Shown here: piece by piece, positions 27,620-33,849 of the stretch
Layout of the letters: every line of letters starts with the position of its first letter
Numbering within the stretch: position 1 is the first letter of the stretch
Source: a virus
Reading direction: 5' to 3' (one strand)
IMG/VR virus record: IMGVR_UViG_3300031963_000137
Location: 1-63,675 of that record
Length of the DNA stretch: 63,675 bases
Made by a program: the position numbers and the translations under genes
The notes under the pieces: model-generated
What the model was told of the DNA's origin: nothing
Database searches by the model: none
What the model saw: the letters and a program-made list of their open reading frames with translations, nothing else

Positions 27620-27766
27620 TTAGTCACTCACCCTACTTTGAATATCACTGAGAATCTCAGCTATCACCTCTACGCTATCCCTATCGTTCTGCTCTAGTTG
27701 TTGCATAACGTCTTGCAGTTGTGGTAGGATACTGATGACTAGTTGCGGCACCCTGATAATACTCAT
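27620..27766 (-). CDS. Small helical protein, 48 aa
   Basis: MSIIRVPQLVISILPQLQDV, then a Gln/Asp-rich helix (MQQLEQNDRDSVEVIAEILS). Amphipathic throughout, no membrane span. Its stop codon is 4 nt from the first intercistronic element. A late-like TAAATA lies 57 nt upstream inside a hairpin loop. Confidence 0.7.
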   Translation of the reverse strand: MSIIRVPQLVISILPQLQDVMQQLEQNDRDSVEVIAEILSDIQSRVSD

Positions 27767-27799
27767 TTCACCCAAATTCTTATACTTTAGTGGTCTCAT

Positions 27800-27851
27800 A
27801 GTTTTGTTAACATAACTGGGGGTATTTAGGGGGGGTTATGTTAACAAAACT
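27800..27851. repeat. 17-bp perfect inverted repeat with 18-nt loop
   Basis: Arms 27800-27816 and 27835-27851 (AGTTTTGTTAACATAAC and its complement) pair without mismatch. The loop, read on the minus strand, is C-rich with TAAATA in the middle. No other such structure is seen in the window. Confidence 0.9.
27823..27829 (-). promoter_or_regulatory. Late-promoter-like CTAAATA in hairpin loop
   Basis: CTAAATACCCCCA on the minus strand, inside the loop of the 17-bp inverted repeat. A similar ATAAATACCCCCA occurs at 28106. Confidence 0.4.
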
Positions 27852-27863
27852 CACATCACTAAA

Positions 27864-28037
27864 TCACCACTTATCAGGACGGCTGAGGTCTTCCACGTAT
27901 GCCGAAACCTTCTCAGCTGGTTCCAATTTGAATACCTTCTCCCACTCTAATTGATGAGGGTCGAAGTCCTCAAAGACTTCAAGTTCCAGAGTGACCCTAT
28001 AACGCTGCTTCTGGGCTTGACGATATGCAACCGACAT
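27864..28037 (-). CDS. Conserved small protein, 57 aa
   Basis: MSVAYRQAQKQRYRVTLELE, then EDFDPHQLEWEKVF and a C-terminal SAYVEDLSRPDKW. I recall near-identical layouts as a conserved small protein of marine cyanophages. Soluble, beta-strand followed by acidic loops; function unknown. A late-type box lies 69 nt upstream. Confidence 0.78.
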   Translation of the reverse strand: MSVAYRQAQKQRYRVTLELEVFEDFDPHQLEWEKVFKLEPAEKVSAYVEDLSRPDKW

Positions 28038-28105
28038 AAGTGTGCTCCGTGAGTGTTACTGAGGACAGTATAAGATGCTGAGGGCATTGTGTCAAGGTCT
28101 GGGGG

Positions 28106-28113
28106 TATTTATG
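28106..28113 (-). promoter_or_regulatory. Late-type promoter box (CATAAATA)
   Basis: CATAAATACCCCCAG on the minus strand, 69 nt upstream of the 57-residue gene; shares the C-run with the box at 27823. Confidence 0.5.
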
Positions 28114-28385
28114 AGGGGGTTTATATGTGGCGGAGGATGTGTGGGGATTTGATGACGCGGGGGTGCTTGACATTTCTGGGAGTTTGTGATAGCTTGCGCG
28201 CAAAGATAACAAGACTCTGAGGCATTTAAAGGGCATTAAAAGGGTCTCTAATTGATACGAATTCTTATCATTATCACCTCTTAATAACAATAATTATCGC
28301 ACAAATAAATCACTCAGCTATAATTAAAAAAGGCTTTTTCAAACGTTTTAATACATTTTTGACACTAAATCACGTTTTTAGGCAT

Positions 28386-28411
28386 AAAAAAAGACCTCAC
28401 GAATGAGGTCT
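28386..28411 (-). terminator. Strong rho-independent terminator
   Basis: Minus strand: 8-bp stem AGACCTCA/TGAGGTCT, 4-nt loop TTCG, then a T-run. It lies 11 nt after the last gene of the small-gene array and probably ends the long leftward transcript. Confidence 0.92.
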
Positions 28412-28421
28412 CTATGTATAT

Positions 28422-28658
28422 TCAATCAAGTGCTAATCGGTAACGAGCATAATCCTCTGCATCGCTACGTTTGCGGAATCGTGCTTCTTCTCCTTCAAAT
28501 CGTAGAGGCAAATACCTATACTTCTTACCTTCCTTAGTCATAACAATTCGGGAGAATAGGTGCAGTGAGTAACTACCATCCTCACTTCTTTCCTTCTCTT
28601 TCTTGACAATGAAAGGGAGAACTTGTTGATCGTTGAATGACTGTTTAGAGAGTAACAT
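28422..28658 (-). CDS. Hypothetical protein, 78 aa
   Basis: Basic and Arg-rich (RFEGEEARFRKRSDAEDYAR), beginning MLLSKQSFNDQQVLPFIVKK. The last ~35 residues look like a beta-strand plus a helix that aligns sequence display (ending in YRLALD). Last gene before the terminator. No family recognised. Confidence 0.75.
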   Translation of the reverse strand: MLLSKQSFNDQQVLPFIVKKEKERSEDGSYSLHLFSRIVMTKEGKKYRYLPLRFEGEEARFRKRSDAEDYARYRLALD

Positions 28659-28672
28659 GACGGAATTGATTA

Positions 28673-28858
28673 TCAGAAACGAATGATAAGTTGATCTAGA
28701 CCAAAGACATCAGAATCATATGGAGCAGACACTAACTCTACACCTGACTGATAATACATTGGCAAATCATCAAATCCAGAATCACAAATGACGACATCTT
28801 GATTGAGTTGATCTTCGGTGAGAGATTGCAGTTGTGAGAGAAGTTCTTTGTAAGTCAT
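28673..28858 (-). CDS. Hypothetical acidic protein, 61 aa
   Basis: MTYKELLSQLQSLTEDQLNQ then DVVICDSGFDDLPMYY and a C-terminal LDQLIIRF. The pattern (short helix, then strands with Asp) resembles many small cyanophage proteins that begin MT-x-x-E-L. The ATG overlaps the preceding stop. Confidence 0.75.
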   Translation of the reverse strand: MTYKELLSQLQSLTEDQLNQDVVICDSGFDDLPMYYQSGVELVSAPYDSDVFGLDQLIIRF

Positions 28859-29037
28859 TTGGTATAATCAATAATGAGTTGTTCGAGTGTATGAAGCGTC
28901 TTTACATTCCAGTTCTTAATATCACCATGAGGAGCATACAGTTTGCTATACCATCGACCATAAAGTTCAGGATTTAGATGTTGAACTTTCTCTAGAGTGT
29001 CAGCAATGAGAAAGTCAATTTGTTCTTGGTAATTCAC
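28855..29037 (-). CDS. Hypothetical protein, 60 aa (GTG start)
   Basis: NYQEQIDFLIADTLEKVQHL after a GTG start that overlaps the upstream TGA (GTGA). Helical N-half, then YAPHGDIKNWNVKTLH. Coupled to the genes on both sides by 4-nt overlaps. Function unknown. Confidence 0.72.
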   Translation of the reverse strand: MNYQEQIDFLIADTLEKVQHLNPELYGRWYSKLYAPHGDIKNWNVKTLHTLEQLIIDYTK

Positions 29038-29165
29038 TGTACTAATTCAGCAGGACTTCCACAGGAGAGATAGAATTGAACCATCCTTTGTGCTTCATCA
29101 AGTGTAGGAAAGCTTTGCGTTCTCCATTGTTGTTGATAAGGCGTAAAGTATCGGATTGTGAACAT
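29034..29165 (-). CDS. Hypothetical protein, 43 aa
   Basis: MFTIRYFTPYQQQWRTQSFP, then a helix (TLDEAQRMVQFYLS). It overlaps the next gene by GTGA. The fold suggested is a strand-helix pair as in many short phage proteins; no function known. Confidence 0.68.
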   Translation of the reverse strand: MFTIRYFTPYQQQWRTQSFPTLDEAQRMVQFYLSCGSPAELVQ

Positions 29166-29166
29166 T

Positions 29167-29343
29167 TTAGTTTTGATTGTTGGAATAAAGAATGTCTAGC
29201 ATTTGTTGGTAGTAGTTATCTGCTTCTACCTCACATTGATGAGACTGAGTTGCATCTTCAATCTCATATTGTTTCATATTAAGAGAGTGAATCACGTTGT
29301 CTAGAAGATTAGTCAGTGCTTCAATCTTTTGTTCGTTAGTCAT
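29167..29343 (-). CDS. Hypothetical protein, 58 aa
   Basis: Start at MTNEQKIEALTNLLDNVIHS (29343), because it forms TAATG with the upstream stop; the ORF extends 4 codons further. Mostly helical and acidic. Ends YSNNQN. Unknown function. Confidence 0.72.
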   Translation of the reverse strand: MTNEQKIEALTNLLDNVIHSLNMKQYEIEDATQSHQCEVEADNYYQQMLDILYSNNQN

Positions 29344-29498
29344 TACAAACACCAATCAGCTCCTTCGGGATCGAATAACGTCCAGTTGCTAATATCTTGT
29401 GGGATGATATTATCTCGGGCAAAATCTCTTGCTTCTTGTTCAGTCTCAAACTCGTGAAAGTCGAGAATGTCATCATCGTTTTGGAGAAGATAAGACAT
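29343..29498 (-). CDS. Hypothetical acidic protein, 51 aa
   Basis: MSYLLQNDDDILDFHEFETE, then EARDFARDNIIPQDISNW. Very acidic, no membrane segment. Overlaps the downstream start by one base, and its ATG is adjacent to the upstream stop. Unknown. Confidence 0.72.
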   Translation of the reverse strand: MSYLLQNDDDILDFHEFETEQEARDFARDNIIPQDISNWTLFDPEGADWCL

Positions 29499-29815
29499 CA
29501 CTTAAGCACCATACCTTCAGTGAAAGGAATTGTGTTGTCATTATCTACAACAAACCATTCAAAGTCACGTTGAAAGATACGGGCATCATTTCCGTGAACT
29601 TTCAGAATAGCATTGAGACGTGATTTGGTGGTAGGAGTCTTATACCCACAGGTGTAAAGTTCAAGGAAGGTATCACCAATCGTTGCAATATGATTGCCAT
29701 GAAGCATAACATATGAAGCATCACGTTCGGGCGAATAAGTTACCTCCGTGTTGTCATTTTTCCAGTCAGTGCAATCACAGATTGCTTTGTTCATTTGGGA
29801 TTCGATCTTTCTCAT
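29498..29815 (-). CDS. Hypothetical protein, 105 aa
   Basis: Start taken at MRKIESQMNKAICDCTDWKN (29815), 20 nt after an intercistronic element; the same frame stays open through the element, which is judged non-coding. Beta-rich, with RLNAILKVHGNDARIFQRD near the middle. No domain recognised. Confidence 0.72.
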   Translation of the reverse strand: MRKIESQMNKAICDCTDWKNDNTEVTYSPERDASYVMLHGNHIATIGDTFLELYTCGYKTPTTKSRLNAILKVHGNDARIFQRDFEWFVVDNDNTIPFTEGMVLK

Positions 29816-29835
29816 GGTAGGAAGTGTTGTGGTTA

Positions 29836-29862
29836 TACTACTAGGACACTTTGGGTGGCCCA
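29836..29862 (-). repeat. Intercistronic element, copy 2
   Basis: GGGCC-ACCC-AAAGTGTCC-TAGTA on the minus strand (core 29844-29861), followed by TATAACCACAACAC before the start at 29815. Confidence 0.88.
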
Positions 29863-29873
29863 CTATTTGTTAC

Positions 29874-30128
29874 TCAGAACTTTTCGATCCATTGTTGAAT
29901 CTTTTGCAGTGCAGTTTGTTGATCGTTACACTTACACTTGCGGAACTTGGTAGTGTTTAATCCCTTGGAAATTAGTTCCAGTTTGCCATCAGCAAGACAG
30001 AAGATTCCATAGCGTGAGTTATGAAAAATGTTGTTAATCCATGACTCTTGACTATCAGCACTGACCTTAATAAAAGTGGAATTGCGCCCACTTAAAGTGC
30101 TATTGTCGATGTGAAGATAAGGGAACAT
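29874..30128 (-). CDS. Hypothetical protein, 84 aa
   Basis: MFPYLHIDNSTLSGRNSTFI, then RYGIFCLADGKLELIS and a helical basic end with CKCNDQQTALQKIQQW. Soluble. It stops just before element copy 2. Function unknown. Confidence 0.72.
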   Translation of the reverse strand: MFPYLHIDNSTLSGRNSTFIKVSADSQESWINNIFHNSRYGIFCLADGKLELISKGLNTTKFRKCKCNDQQTALQKIQQWIEKF

Positions 30129-30132
30129 AATT

Positions 30133-30315
30133 TCAGAGAGAGAATACTTTATATGTCACAAGTTGGGAATCTCGATCATACTTTTCATAGGACCAAGTAC
30201 CTTCGGTTTGTTCAACATAAGAGTGAACATTGTCATTGGAATCTTCTTTCCAAAAGGCACCAGTTTCAGGTTGGAAGAAATAACCAGAAGCGATAAGTGC
30301 GTCAGTGAATGTCAT
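30133..30315 (-). CDS. Small protein of the MTFT-ALIASGY family
   Basis: Start at MTFTDALIASGYFFQPETGA (30315), chosen because it aligns with the paralog at 32491 (MMTFTEALIASGYVF). Aromatic and acidic after the first 20 residues. About 60 residues, no membrane span. Function unknown. Confidence 0.75.
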   Translation of the reverse strand: MTFTDALIASGYFFQPETGAFWKEDSNDNVHSYVEQTEGTWSYEKYDRDSQLVTYKVFSL

Positions 30316-30342
30316 TGTGATTTCAGTGTTAAGTAACAATAA

Positions 30343-30549
30343 TCAGGCAGCGATTGCAGACTCTAGACATACCTCACGGGTTTCCATGATAGCATAATCA
30401 AAACCCTCAACTTCTTCTAGGTGCTTTTGATAAGCAACAGCAGCAGAGAAACAATCAAACAAGCGGAGAGATTTGAAGTTTTCACCTTCATAATCATAAC
30501 CACCGATTACAGCGTAGACTTTCATTTCGGACATTTGGGAAGCGTTCAT
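30343..30549 (-). CDS. Hypothetical protein, 68 aa
   Basis: The ATG at 30549 is part of the intercistronic element (TAGTATGA). A later ATG at 30525 would give MKVYAVIGGYDYEG, which matches other small proteins here (44542, 31737), so the true start is uncertain. The rest contains FDCFSAAVAYQKHLEEVEGF. Unknown. Confidence 0.72.
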   Translation of the reverse strand: MNASQMSEMKVYAVIGGYDYEGENFKSLRLFDCFSAAVAYQKHLEEVEGFDYAIMETREVCLESAIAA

Positions 30550-30575
30550 ACTACTAGGACACTTTGGGTGGCCCA
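30549..30575 (-). repeat. Intercistronic element, copy 3
   Basis: Core 30557-30574, GGGCC-ACCC-AAAGTGTCC on the minus strand, running directly into ATG 30549. Confidence 0.88.
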
Positions 30576-30594
30576 GTGTTTATCATCATCAATA

Positions 30595-30750
30595 TCAAGA
30601 CTTTTTATAATCTCGATTCATTGCAGCAACTTGATAGGATGAACGTGCCACAATTTCATTCCTAGAAGTGTGTTGAGATTGTGCGCGATGATTATATCCT
30701 ACCCACACAAAACCTTGTGTTTTAAGGTCACATGCAACATTGTAAATCAT
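30595..30750 (-). CDS. Hypothetical protein, 51 aa
   Basis: Start taken at MIYNVACDLKTQGFVWVGYN (30750), just after the upstream stop at 30755; a longer ATG at 30783 would overlap by 29 nt. Basic, with RAQSQHTSRNEIVARSSY. Ends before element copy 3. Unknown. Confidence 0.65.
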   Translation of the reverse strand: MIYNVACDLKTQGFVWVGYNHRAQSQHTSRNEIVARSSYQVAAMNRDYKKS

Positions 30751-30754
30751 GAGA

Positions 30755-30982
30755 TCAAGAATAGTAAAGATTTGCAATTTCATTGCGAAGACGATTCAGA
30801 GTCTCCCAGTTTGAAATATATCCAACCTCGGAAGAGATGCTATCATCGAAGGTCGCATATCCAAGGACATCGACAATATCGTTCACATACAATCCTTGGT
30901 GAGCATTGAGTTCTTCATCATCAAACTGGTTGAAGTAACGAACCAGAAAGTTGAGTGCTTCAGTGTAAAGTTCTTGAGTCAT
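30755..30982 (-). CDS. Hypothetical protein, 75 aa
   Basis: Start at MTQELYTEALNFLVRYFNQF (30982); two codons upstream an ATG also exists. Acidic and helical, with NDIVDVLGYATFDD and a C-terminal LRNEIANLYYS. Unknown function. Confidence 0.72.
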   Translation of the reverse strand: MTQELYTEALNFLVRYFNQFDDEELNAHQGLYVNDIVDVLGYATFDDSISSEVGYISNWETLNRLRNEIANLYYS

Positions 30983-31006
30983 TTGCATTTGATAGTATTT
31001 GGCAAT

Positions 31007-31174
31007 TCAGCGAAGTGTCAGAGAGCGAGTATCAATCCAAACACCTTTATCAGTACCCATTCGGAAACTATGATCCCACACAAAGTGTGTCGCTTCCTGA
31101 TTGGTAAGAATAAACTGTTTGCAGAGAATCTCTACTGCTTCAAAGATATTTGAGAATCGGAGAGTTGTAGACAT
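31007..31174 (-). CDS. Hypothetical protein, 55 aa
   Basis: Start at MSTTLRFSNIFEAVEILCKQ (31174), 23 nt after an intercistronic element. Then NQEATHFVWDHSFRMG. The frame stays open through the element but those residues would be element-encoded. Unknown. Confidence 0.7.
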   Translation of the reverse strand: MSTTLRFSNIFEAVEILCKQFILTNQEATHFVWDHSFRMGTDKGVWIDTRSLTLR

Positions 31175-31197
31175 TTTGGGAAGTCTGTAAGGGGTTA

Positions 31198-31224
31198 TAC
31201 TACTAGGACACTTTGGGTGGCCCA
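31198..31224 (-). repeat. Intercistronic element, copy 4
   Basis: Core 31206-31223 on the minus strand. The repeat extends to 31240 into the 3' end of the upstream gene, matching copy 7 over 45 nt with one difference. Confidence 0.88.
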
Positions 31225-31371
31225 CTAATCATTTGAAACTAAAATCGTCGGACCTTCAACTTGACAAAACTCCAACAGATAGTAATCAATAGTGATTCCA
31301 AGTTGTGATGCTTCAGTATAAAACTGTTGATATTGTTGACCGTCAAGAATAAAGAAATCAGTTTCAATCAT
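31225..31371 (-). CDS. Hypothetical protein, 48 aa
   Basis: Start at MIETDFFILDGQQYQQFYTE (31371). The stop codon TAG touches element copy 4, and its last codons (VSND) lie in a stretch shared with copy 7. Acidic, ends QVEGPTILVSND. Unknown. Confidence 0.68.
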   Translation of the reverse strand: MIETDFFILDGQQYQQFYTEASQLGITIDYYLLEFCQVEGPTILVSND

Positions 31372-31516
31372 GGGGTGCGATAATGTCAGCGACAGTGTGT
31401 AATGTGGTTGAAGTTGTGTTACGAACTGCAGGAGAAAGTATAAACGCAACAGCAAAGATCAGGAGAATTGTCTTCACTTTGTCGGGTGACTTGAATGTTA
31501 GACTTTTGCGTGACAT
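31364..31516 (-). CDS. Small membrane protein, 50 aa
   Basis: MSRKSLTFKSPDKVKTILLI with one hydrophobic span (TILLIFAVAFILSPAV), then a Thr-rich tail. Basic N-terminus, so N-in orientation is likely. It overlaps the next gene by 8 nt. Unknown. Confidence 0.7.
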   Translation of the reverse strand: MSRKSLTFKSPDKVKTILLIFAVAFILSPAVRNTTSTTLHTVADIIAPHD

Positions 31517-31521
31517 TCAAA

Positions 31522-31737
31522 CTAAGATCCACCGTACACATATTCGATTACACCTGCCTCATCAAGTCCTACAGATTCGATGACAGTGAATCGTGCATAG
31601 TTATCAAACTCATCTGCATAGTAATCTCCAACCTCTTTGATAAACAACTCGCGGCATTGTTCTTTGTTCTCAGCAGCAATAACTACCATTCCAGAGGTAT
31701 AATCAGAGAGGACATTGTTAATGATAAACAGTTTCAT
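31522..31737 (-). CDS. Small protein, MK-x-I/Y family
   Basis: 71 residues. MKLFIINNVLSDYTSGMVVI then AAENKEQCRELFIKEVGDY; layout close to the gene at 44542 (KYLYIVDYW...VIAENDIECHDIL). Acidic C-terminus. Possibly a family of small beta-alpha proteins; function unknown. Confidence 0.75.
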   Translation of the reverse strand: MKLFIINNVLSDYTSGMVVIAAENKEQCRELFIKEVGDYYADEFDNYARFTVIESVGLDEAGVIEYVYGGS

Positions 31738-31752
31738 GGTTTTAGTTAAGTT

Positions 31753-31983
31753 TCAGTCGAAGCGAGAGGATACATCAGGACCAGGATTCTCAAGGTGTGC
31801 AACACTATCAGCAACACCTTCAGCAGTTAGTGCAAATTGTACTTTTTTGCCTTCGTGATAGATGTCAAAGACAGATTGGACGTAAGGTGTTAGGTTGCCT
31901 TGCGAATCCCAGGCATTTCGTGTATGCGAAGTCTCAACGATTTCGTAGACTTTAGAGGTGAGAGGTGAAGTGTAGGTCATCAT
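31753..31983 (-). CDS. Hypothetical protein, 76 aa
   Basis: The ATG at 31983 is the end of an intercistronic element (GTATGATGAC); a second ATG follows at 31980. Then TYTSPLTSKVYEIVETSHTR and a C-terminal half with KKVQFALTAEGVADSV. Soluble. Unknown. Confidence 0.72.
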   Translation of the reverse strand: MMTYTSPLTSKVYEIVETSHTRNAWDSQGNLTPYVQSVFDIYHEGKKVQFALTAEGVADSVAHLENPGPDVSSRFD

Positions 31984-32009
31984 ACTACTAGGACACTTTG
32001 GGGGGCCCA
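31983..32009 (-). repeat. Intercistronic element, copy 5
   Basis: Core 31991-32008: GGGCC-CCCC-AAAGTGTCC. The element abuts the ATG at 31983. Confidence 0.88.
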
Positions 32010-32240
32010 CTATTTGTTTCGGGTGGATTCAGTTGTTACACTCTCCACCAATTCTTGCAGTTCATCGTCATCATAATAGTGCGACAGTTCTTCCATCAAT
32101 TCACTCTCTTTATAGTCAATCATACTATCACAAATTGTGTCAATCGCAAATGCACACAAATCGCGCACATCCATATTGTCAACAACTCGCTCAGCATAGA
32201 GTTGAACGATCTTGGAAAGTTGGTCTTGAGAAAGTGTCAT
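32010..32240 (-). CDS. Hypothetical acidic protein, 76 aa
   Basis: Start at MTLSQDQLSKIVQLYAERVV (32240); the ORF reaches 32270 but that extension lies over the upstream gene. Mostly helical, acidic (MIDYKESELMEELSHYYDDD). From memory, helical acidic proteins of this layout recur in cyanophages. Function unknown. Confidence 0.75.
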   Translation of the reverse strand: MTLSQDQLSKIVQLYAERVVDNMDVRDLCAFAIDTICDSMIDYKESELMEELSHYYDDDELQELVESVTTESTRNK

Positions 32241-32266
32241 TTTGTTTGTAGGATTAGGAAGGGAAA

Positions 32267-32491
32267 TCATTGAATAACAGTGCTAGTATCAGGATTGAAA
32301 GTAACTTCGGAGATCACATCAAAATCATCACTCATCTTGACATAATTCCAGAGAGTGTCAGTCTCATCATCCACATTTTCCTGATAAAGGTGAATGAAAC
32401 CGTCATCACCTTGTTTTACATAACAACCATCATAATTCTCATCATCAAATACATAACCAGATGCAATCAGTGCTTCAGTAAATGTCATCAT
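32267..32491 (-). CDS. Small protein of the MTFT-ALIASGY family
   Basis: MMTFTEALIASGYVFDDENY; 74 residues, acidic. It is the longer paralog of the gene at 30315. Its ATG overlaps the upstream stop (ATGA). Function unknown. Confidence 0.78.
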   Translation of the reverse strand: MMTFTEALIASGYVFDDENYDGCYVKQGDDGFIHLYQENVDDETDTLWNYVKMSDDFDVISEVTFNPDTSTVIQ

Positions 32492-32622
32492 TTGCAGTAG
32501 TTAGGGTTAATTTGGCAGAACTGATCTGCTTGGCGTTCTTGATACTCACTGGTCGTTGCGTGTGCTATCAAACCAAAGCGAAGACCGAGTGCTAGAGTAG
32601 CAATCAAAAAAGCAATTCGCAT
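32488..32622 (-). CDS. Small secreted-like protein, 44 aa
   Basis: MRIAFLIATLALGLRFGLIA, then HATTSEYQERQADQFCQ ending in PNYCK. The hydrophobic start looks like a signal peptide or membrane anchor, and two Cys remain in the mature part. Translationally coupled on both sides. Unknown. Confidence 0.68.
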   Translation of the reverse strand: MRIAFLIATLALGLRFGLIAHATTSEYQERQADQFCQINPNYCK

Positions 32623-32768
32623 CAGACTTCATCCCTCATTTCGGTGAGTTTGTCATACAGAGCAGGAATATCTGTCTCTGTAAGTTCAGTCAAATAGCAC
32701 CAATCGCTAGACTCAAGAACTGCAAGAAGAGTATCAATCTCTTCAAAAGTGAGAGTGGTTTGTGTCAT
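32622..32768 (-). CDS. Hypothetical acidic protein, 48 aa
   Basis: MTQTTLTFEEIDTLLAVLES, then a Leu/Thr-rich acidic helix ending LTEMRDEV. The ATG overlaps the downstream stop by one base. Unknown. Confidence 0.7.
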   Translation of the reverse strand: MTQTTLTFEEIDTLLAVLESSDWCYLTELTETDIPALYDKLTEMRDEV

Positions 32769-32770
32769 AT

Positions 32771-32956
32771 TCAATCAACGACAGAGTAACAAGCAACCCA
32801 GGAAGGAATCCCAGAGAGTGATAACGAACCATTGCGGGCATCGCAATAGTCTTGTGCGTCATCTTCAGTGTAGAAAGGTCCAATATACTCGGGAGAATTG
32901 AGTGCATTGGAATCGAAGCGAACTGTGAATGTTTCAGTCATTGTGGTTTGTCTCAT
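32771..32956 (-). CDS. Hypothetical protein, 61 aa
   Basis: ATG 32956 abuts the intercistronic element; a start at 32941 (MTETFTVRFDSNALNSPEY) is also possible. Then YTEDDAQDYCDARNGSL and PSWVACYSVVD. A small alpha-beta protein by look, unknown. Confidence 0.72.
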   Translation of the reverse strand: MRQTTMTETFTVRFDSNALNSPEYIGPFYTEDDAQDYCDARNGSLSLSGIPSWVACYSVVD

Positions 32957-32982
32957 ACTACTAGGACACTTTGCAGGGCCCA
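32956..32982 (-). repeat. Intercistronic element, copy 6
   Basis: Core 32964-32981: GGGCC-CTGC-AAAGTGTCC, adjoining the ATG at 32956. Confidence 0.88.
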
Positions 32983-32989
32983 GTGTTTA

Positions 32990-33316
32990 TCAGTTACGCA
33001 TCAGGGAAAGATAACCATCCTCGGAGAGAGTATCCTCAGACAGGTTGACATTGCGAGCACAAGAGATTGCATCAGCAAAGTTATCGAAAGTACCAAAGTT
33101 TTTCTGATTACCACACCAGCAACCTTTGTACTCATAAATCATTGCTTCCACAGTAAATACATCGTTTTTGAAGTTACGATCTACACTGTGCTTGATATAA
33201 ACTTTCCCGTCATTTCGGGTGTACTTATCGAAGATGGAAGACTTGAAAGTAAGAGTGAAATCAGTGATGAAATCACCAGTGAGATTGATGCTTTTTTGGA
33301 AGAGAGTTTCAGTCAT
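32990..33316 (-). CDS. Hypothetical protein, 108 aa
   Basis: MTETLFQKSINLTGDFITDF and then beta-rich sequence with KVYIKHSVDRNFKNDVF and YKGCWCGNQKNFGTFDNF. Contains a Cys pair (CWC). It starts 27 nt after element copy 7. Unknown. Confidence 0.72.
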   Translation of the reverse strand: MTETLFQKSINLTGDFITDFTLTFKSSIFDKYTRNDGKVYIKHSVDRNFKNDVFTVEAMIYEYKGCWCGNQKNFGTFDNFADAISCARNVNLSEDTLSEDGYLSLMRN

Positions 33317-33342
33317 TTAGTGGTTTTTCGTTTGAGTCCTTA

Positions 33343-33369
33343 TACTACTAGGACACTTTAGGTGGCCCA
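33343..33369 (-). repeat. Intercistronic element, copy 7
   Basis: Core 33351-33368: GGGCC-ACCT-AAAGTGTCC. Matches copy 4 over 45 nt, including 16 nt that lie in the upstream gene's 3' end. Confidence 0.88.
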
Positions 33370-33373
33370 CTAA

Positions 33374-33517
33374 TCATTTGAAACTCACATTCACTCCAAC
33401 AATTCTAGCAGTAGGATTGCGTACTTTTGCTGTCTCGCGTGCATCTTTTGGAGAGTTAGCATATACTTCCTCCTTAAAGACTTTGCCACCAACGTAGAGA
33501 TCAACGATGTACTTCAT
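33374..33517 (-). CDS. Conserved small protein, 47 aa
   Basis: MKYIVDLYVGGKVFKEEVYA, then NSPKDARETAKVRNPTARIV. This strand-strand-helix pattern is common in small cyanophage proteins. The final codons lie in DNA shared with element copy 4. Function unknown. Confidence 0.75.
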   Translation of the reverse strand: MKYIVDLYVGGKVFKEEVYANSPKDARETAKVRNPTARIVGVNVSFK

Positions 33518-33530
33518 GTGCTTGTTTGTA

Positions 33531-33646
33531 TTTTAGAAAAAATTGATGATTTCACTGCAGTGGATGACCTTTGACCCGTGTGCAGTGAAATTGCAGAAAA
33601 ATCAGGTTTTTGGTTGAGTGGTGGACTGGGTTCTCGGTGAGACTCA
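33531..33646. repeat. 115-bp direct repeat, copy A
   Basis: Shares long blocks with 39754-39870: TTTTAGAAAAAAT, GCAGTGGATG, TGCAGTGAAATTGCAGAAAA and GGTGAGACTCA in the same order. In this copy an 11-bp inverted repeat is present (33549-33559 with 33581-33591). Lies upstream of the 47-aa gene on the minus strand. Confidence 0.8.
33549..33591. repeat. 11-bp inverted repeat in copy A
   Basis: ATTTCACTGCA (33549-33559) pairs with TGCAGTGAAAT (33581-33591), 21-nt loop. Not preserved in copy B. Confidence 0.75.
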
Positions 33647-33654
33647 AGTGAGAA

Positions 33655-33849
33655 TCACAGGGTCTGCCAGTCTTGTGCCTCTTTCAAGTTAGAGTTAAAG
33701 AACTTTTGCAAGATAGACTCAATTACAGGTTGCCACTGTTTGTCTTTAATTGAGTCACGATTCTGTGCTTCGACAAGAAACTTAAGGATGCAAGTCTCTT
33801 CGTTTGGAGTGAAGTCAACGCGAGTGAAAGTGTAACCGTCAGTCATCAT
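33655..33849 (-). CDS. Hypothetical protein, 64 aa
   Basis: MMTDGYTFTRVDFTPNEETC, then a helical C-terminus (DKQWQPVIESILQKFFNSNL). The first ATG overlaps the upstream stop as ATGATGA; a second ATG is at 33846. Unknown. Confidence 0.72.
   Translation of the reverse strand: MMTDGYTFTRVDFTPNEETCILKFLVEAQNRDSIKDKQWQPVIESILQKFFNSNLKEAQDWQTL

Larger units (their letters stand above)
28038..28421. other. 384-bp non-coding stretch
   Basis: No credible gene. It contains a late-type box (28106-28113), a 10-bp palindrome TTGCGCGCAA at 28194-28203, an A/T-rich block at 28260-28380, and the terminator at 28386-28411. It separates the early-type array on the right from the virion-side genes. Confidence 0.7.

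Noticed and set aside
28167-28195. Plus-strand TTGACA with TAGCTT 17 nt later
   Set aside because: The -10 is poor and no plus-strand gene follows, so a promoter call is not supported.
27997-28290. Minus-strand frame of 97 residues
   Set aside because: It overlaps the 57-aa gene in another frame and covers a late-promoter box and a non-coding stretch; its residues are low-complexity.
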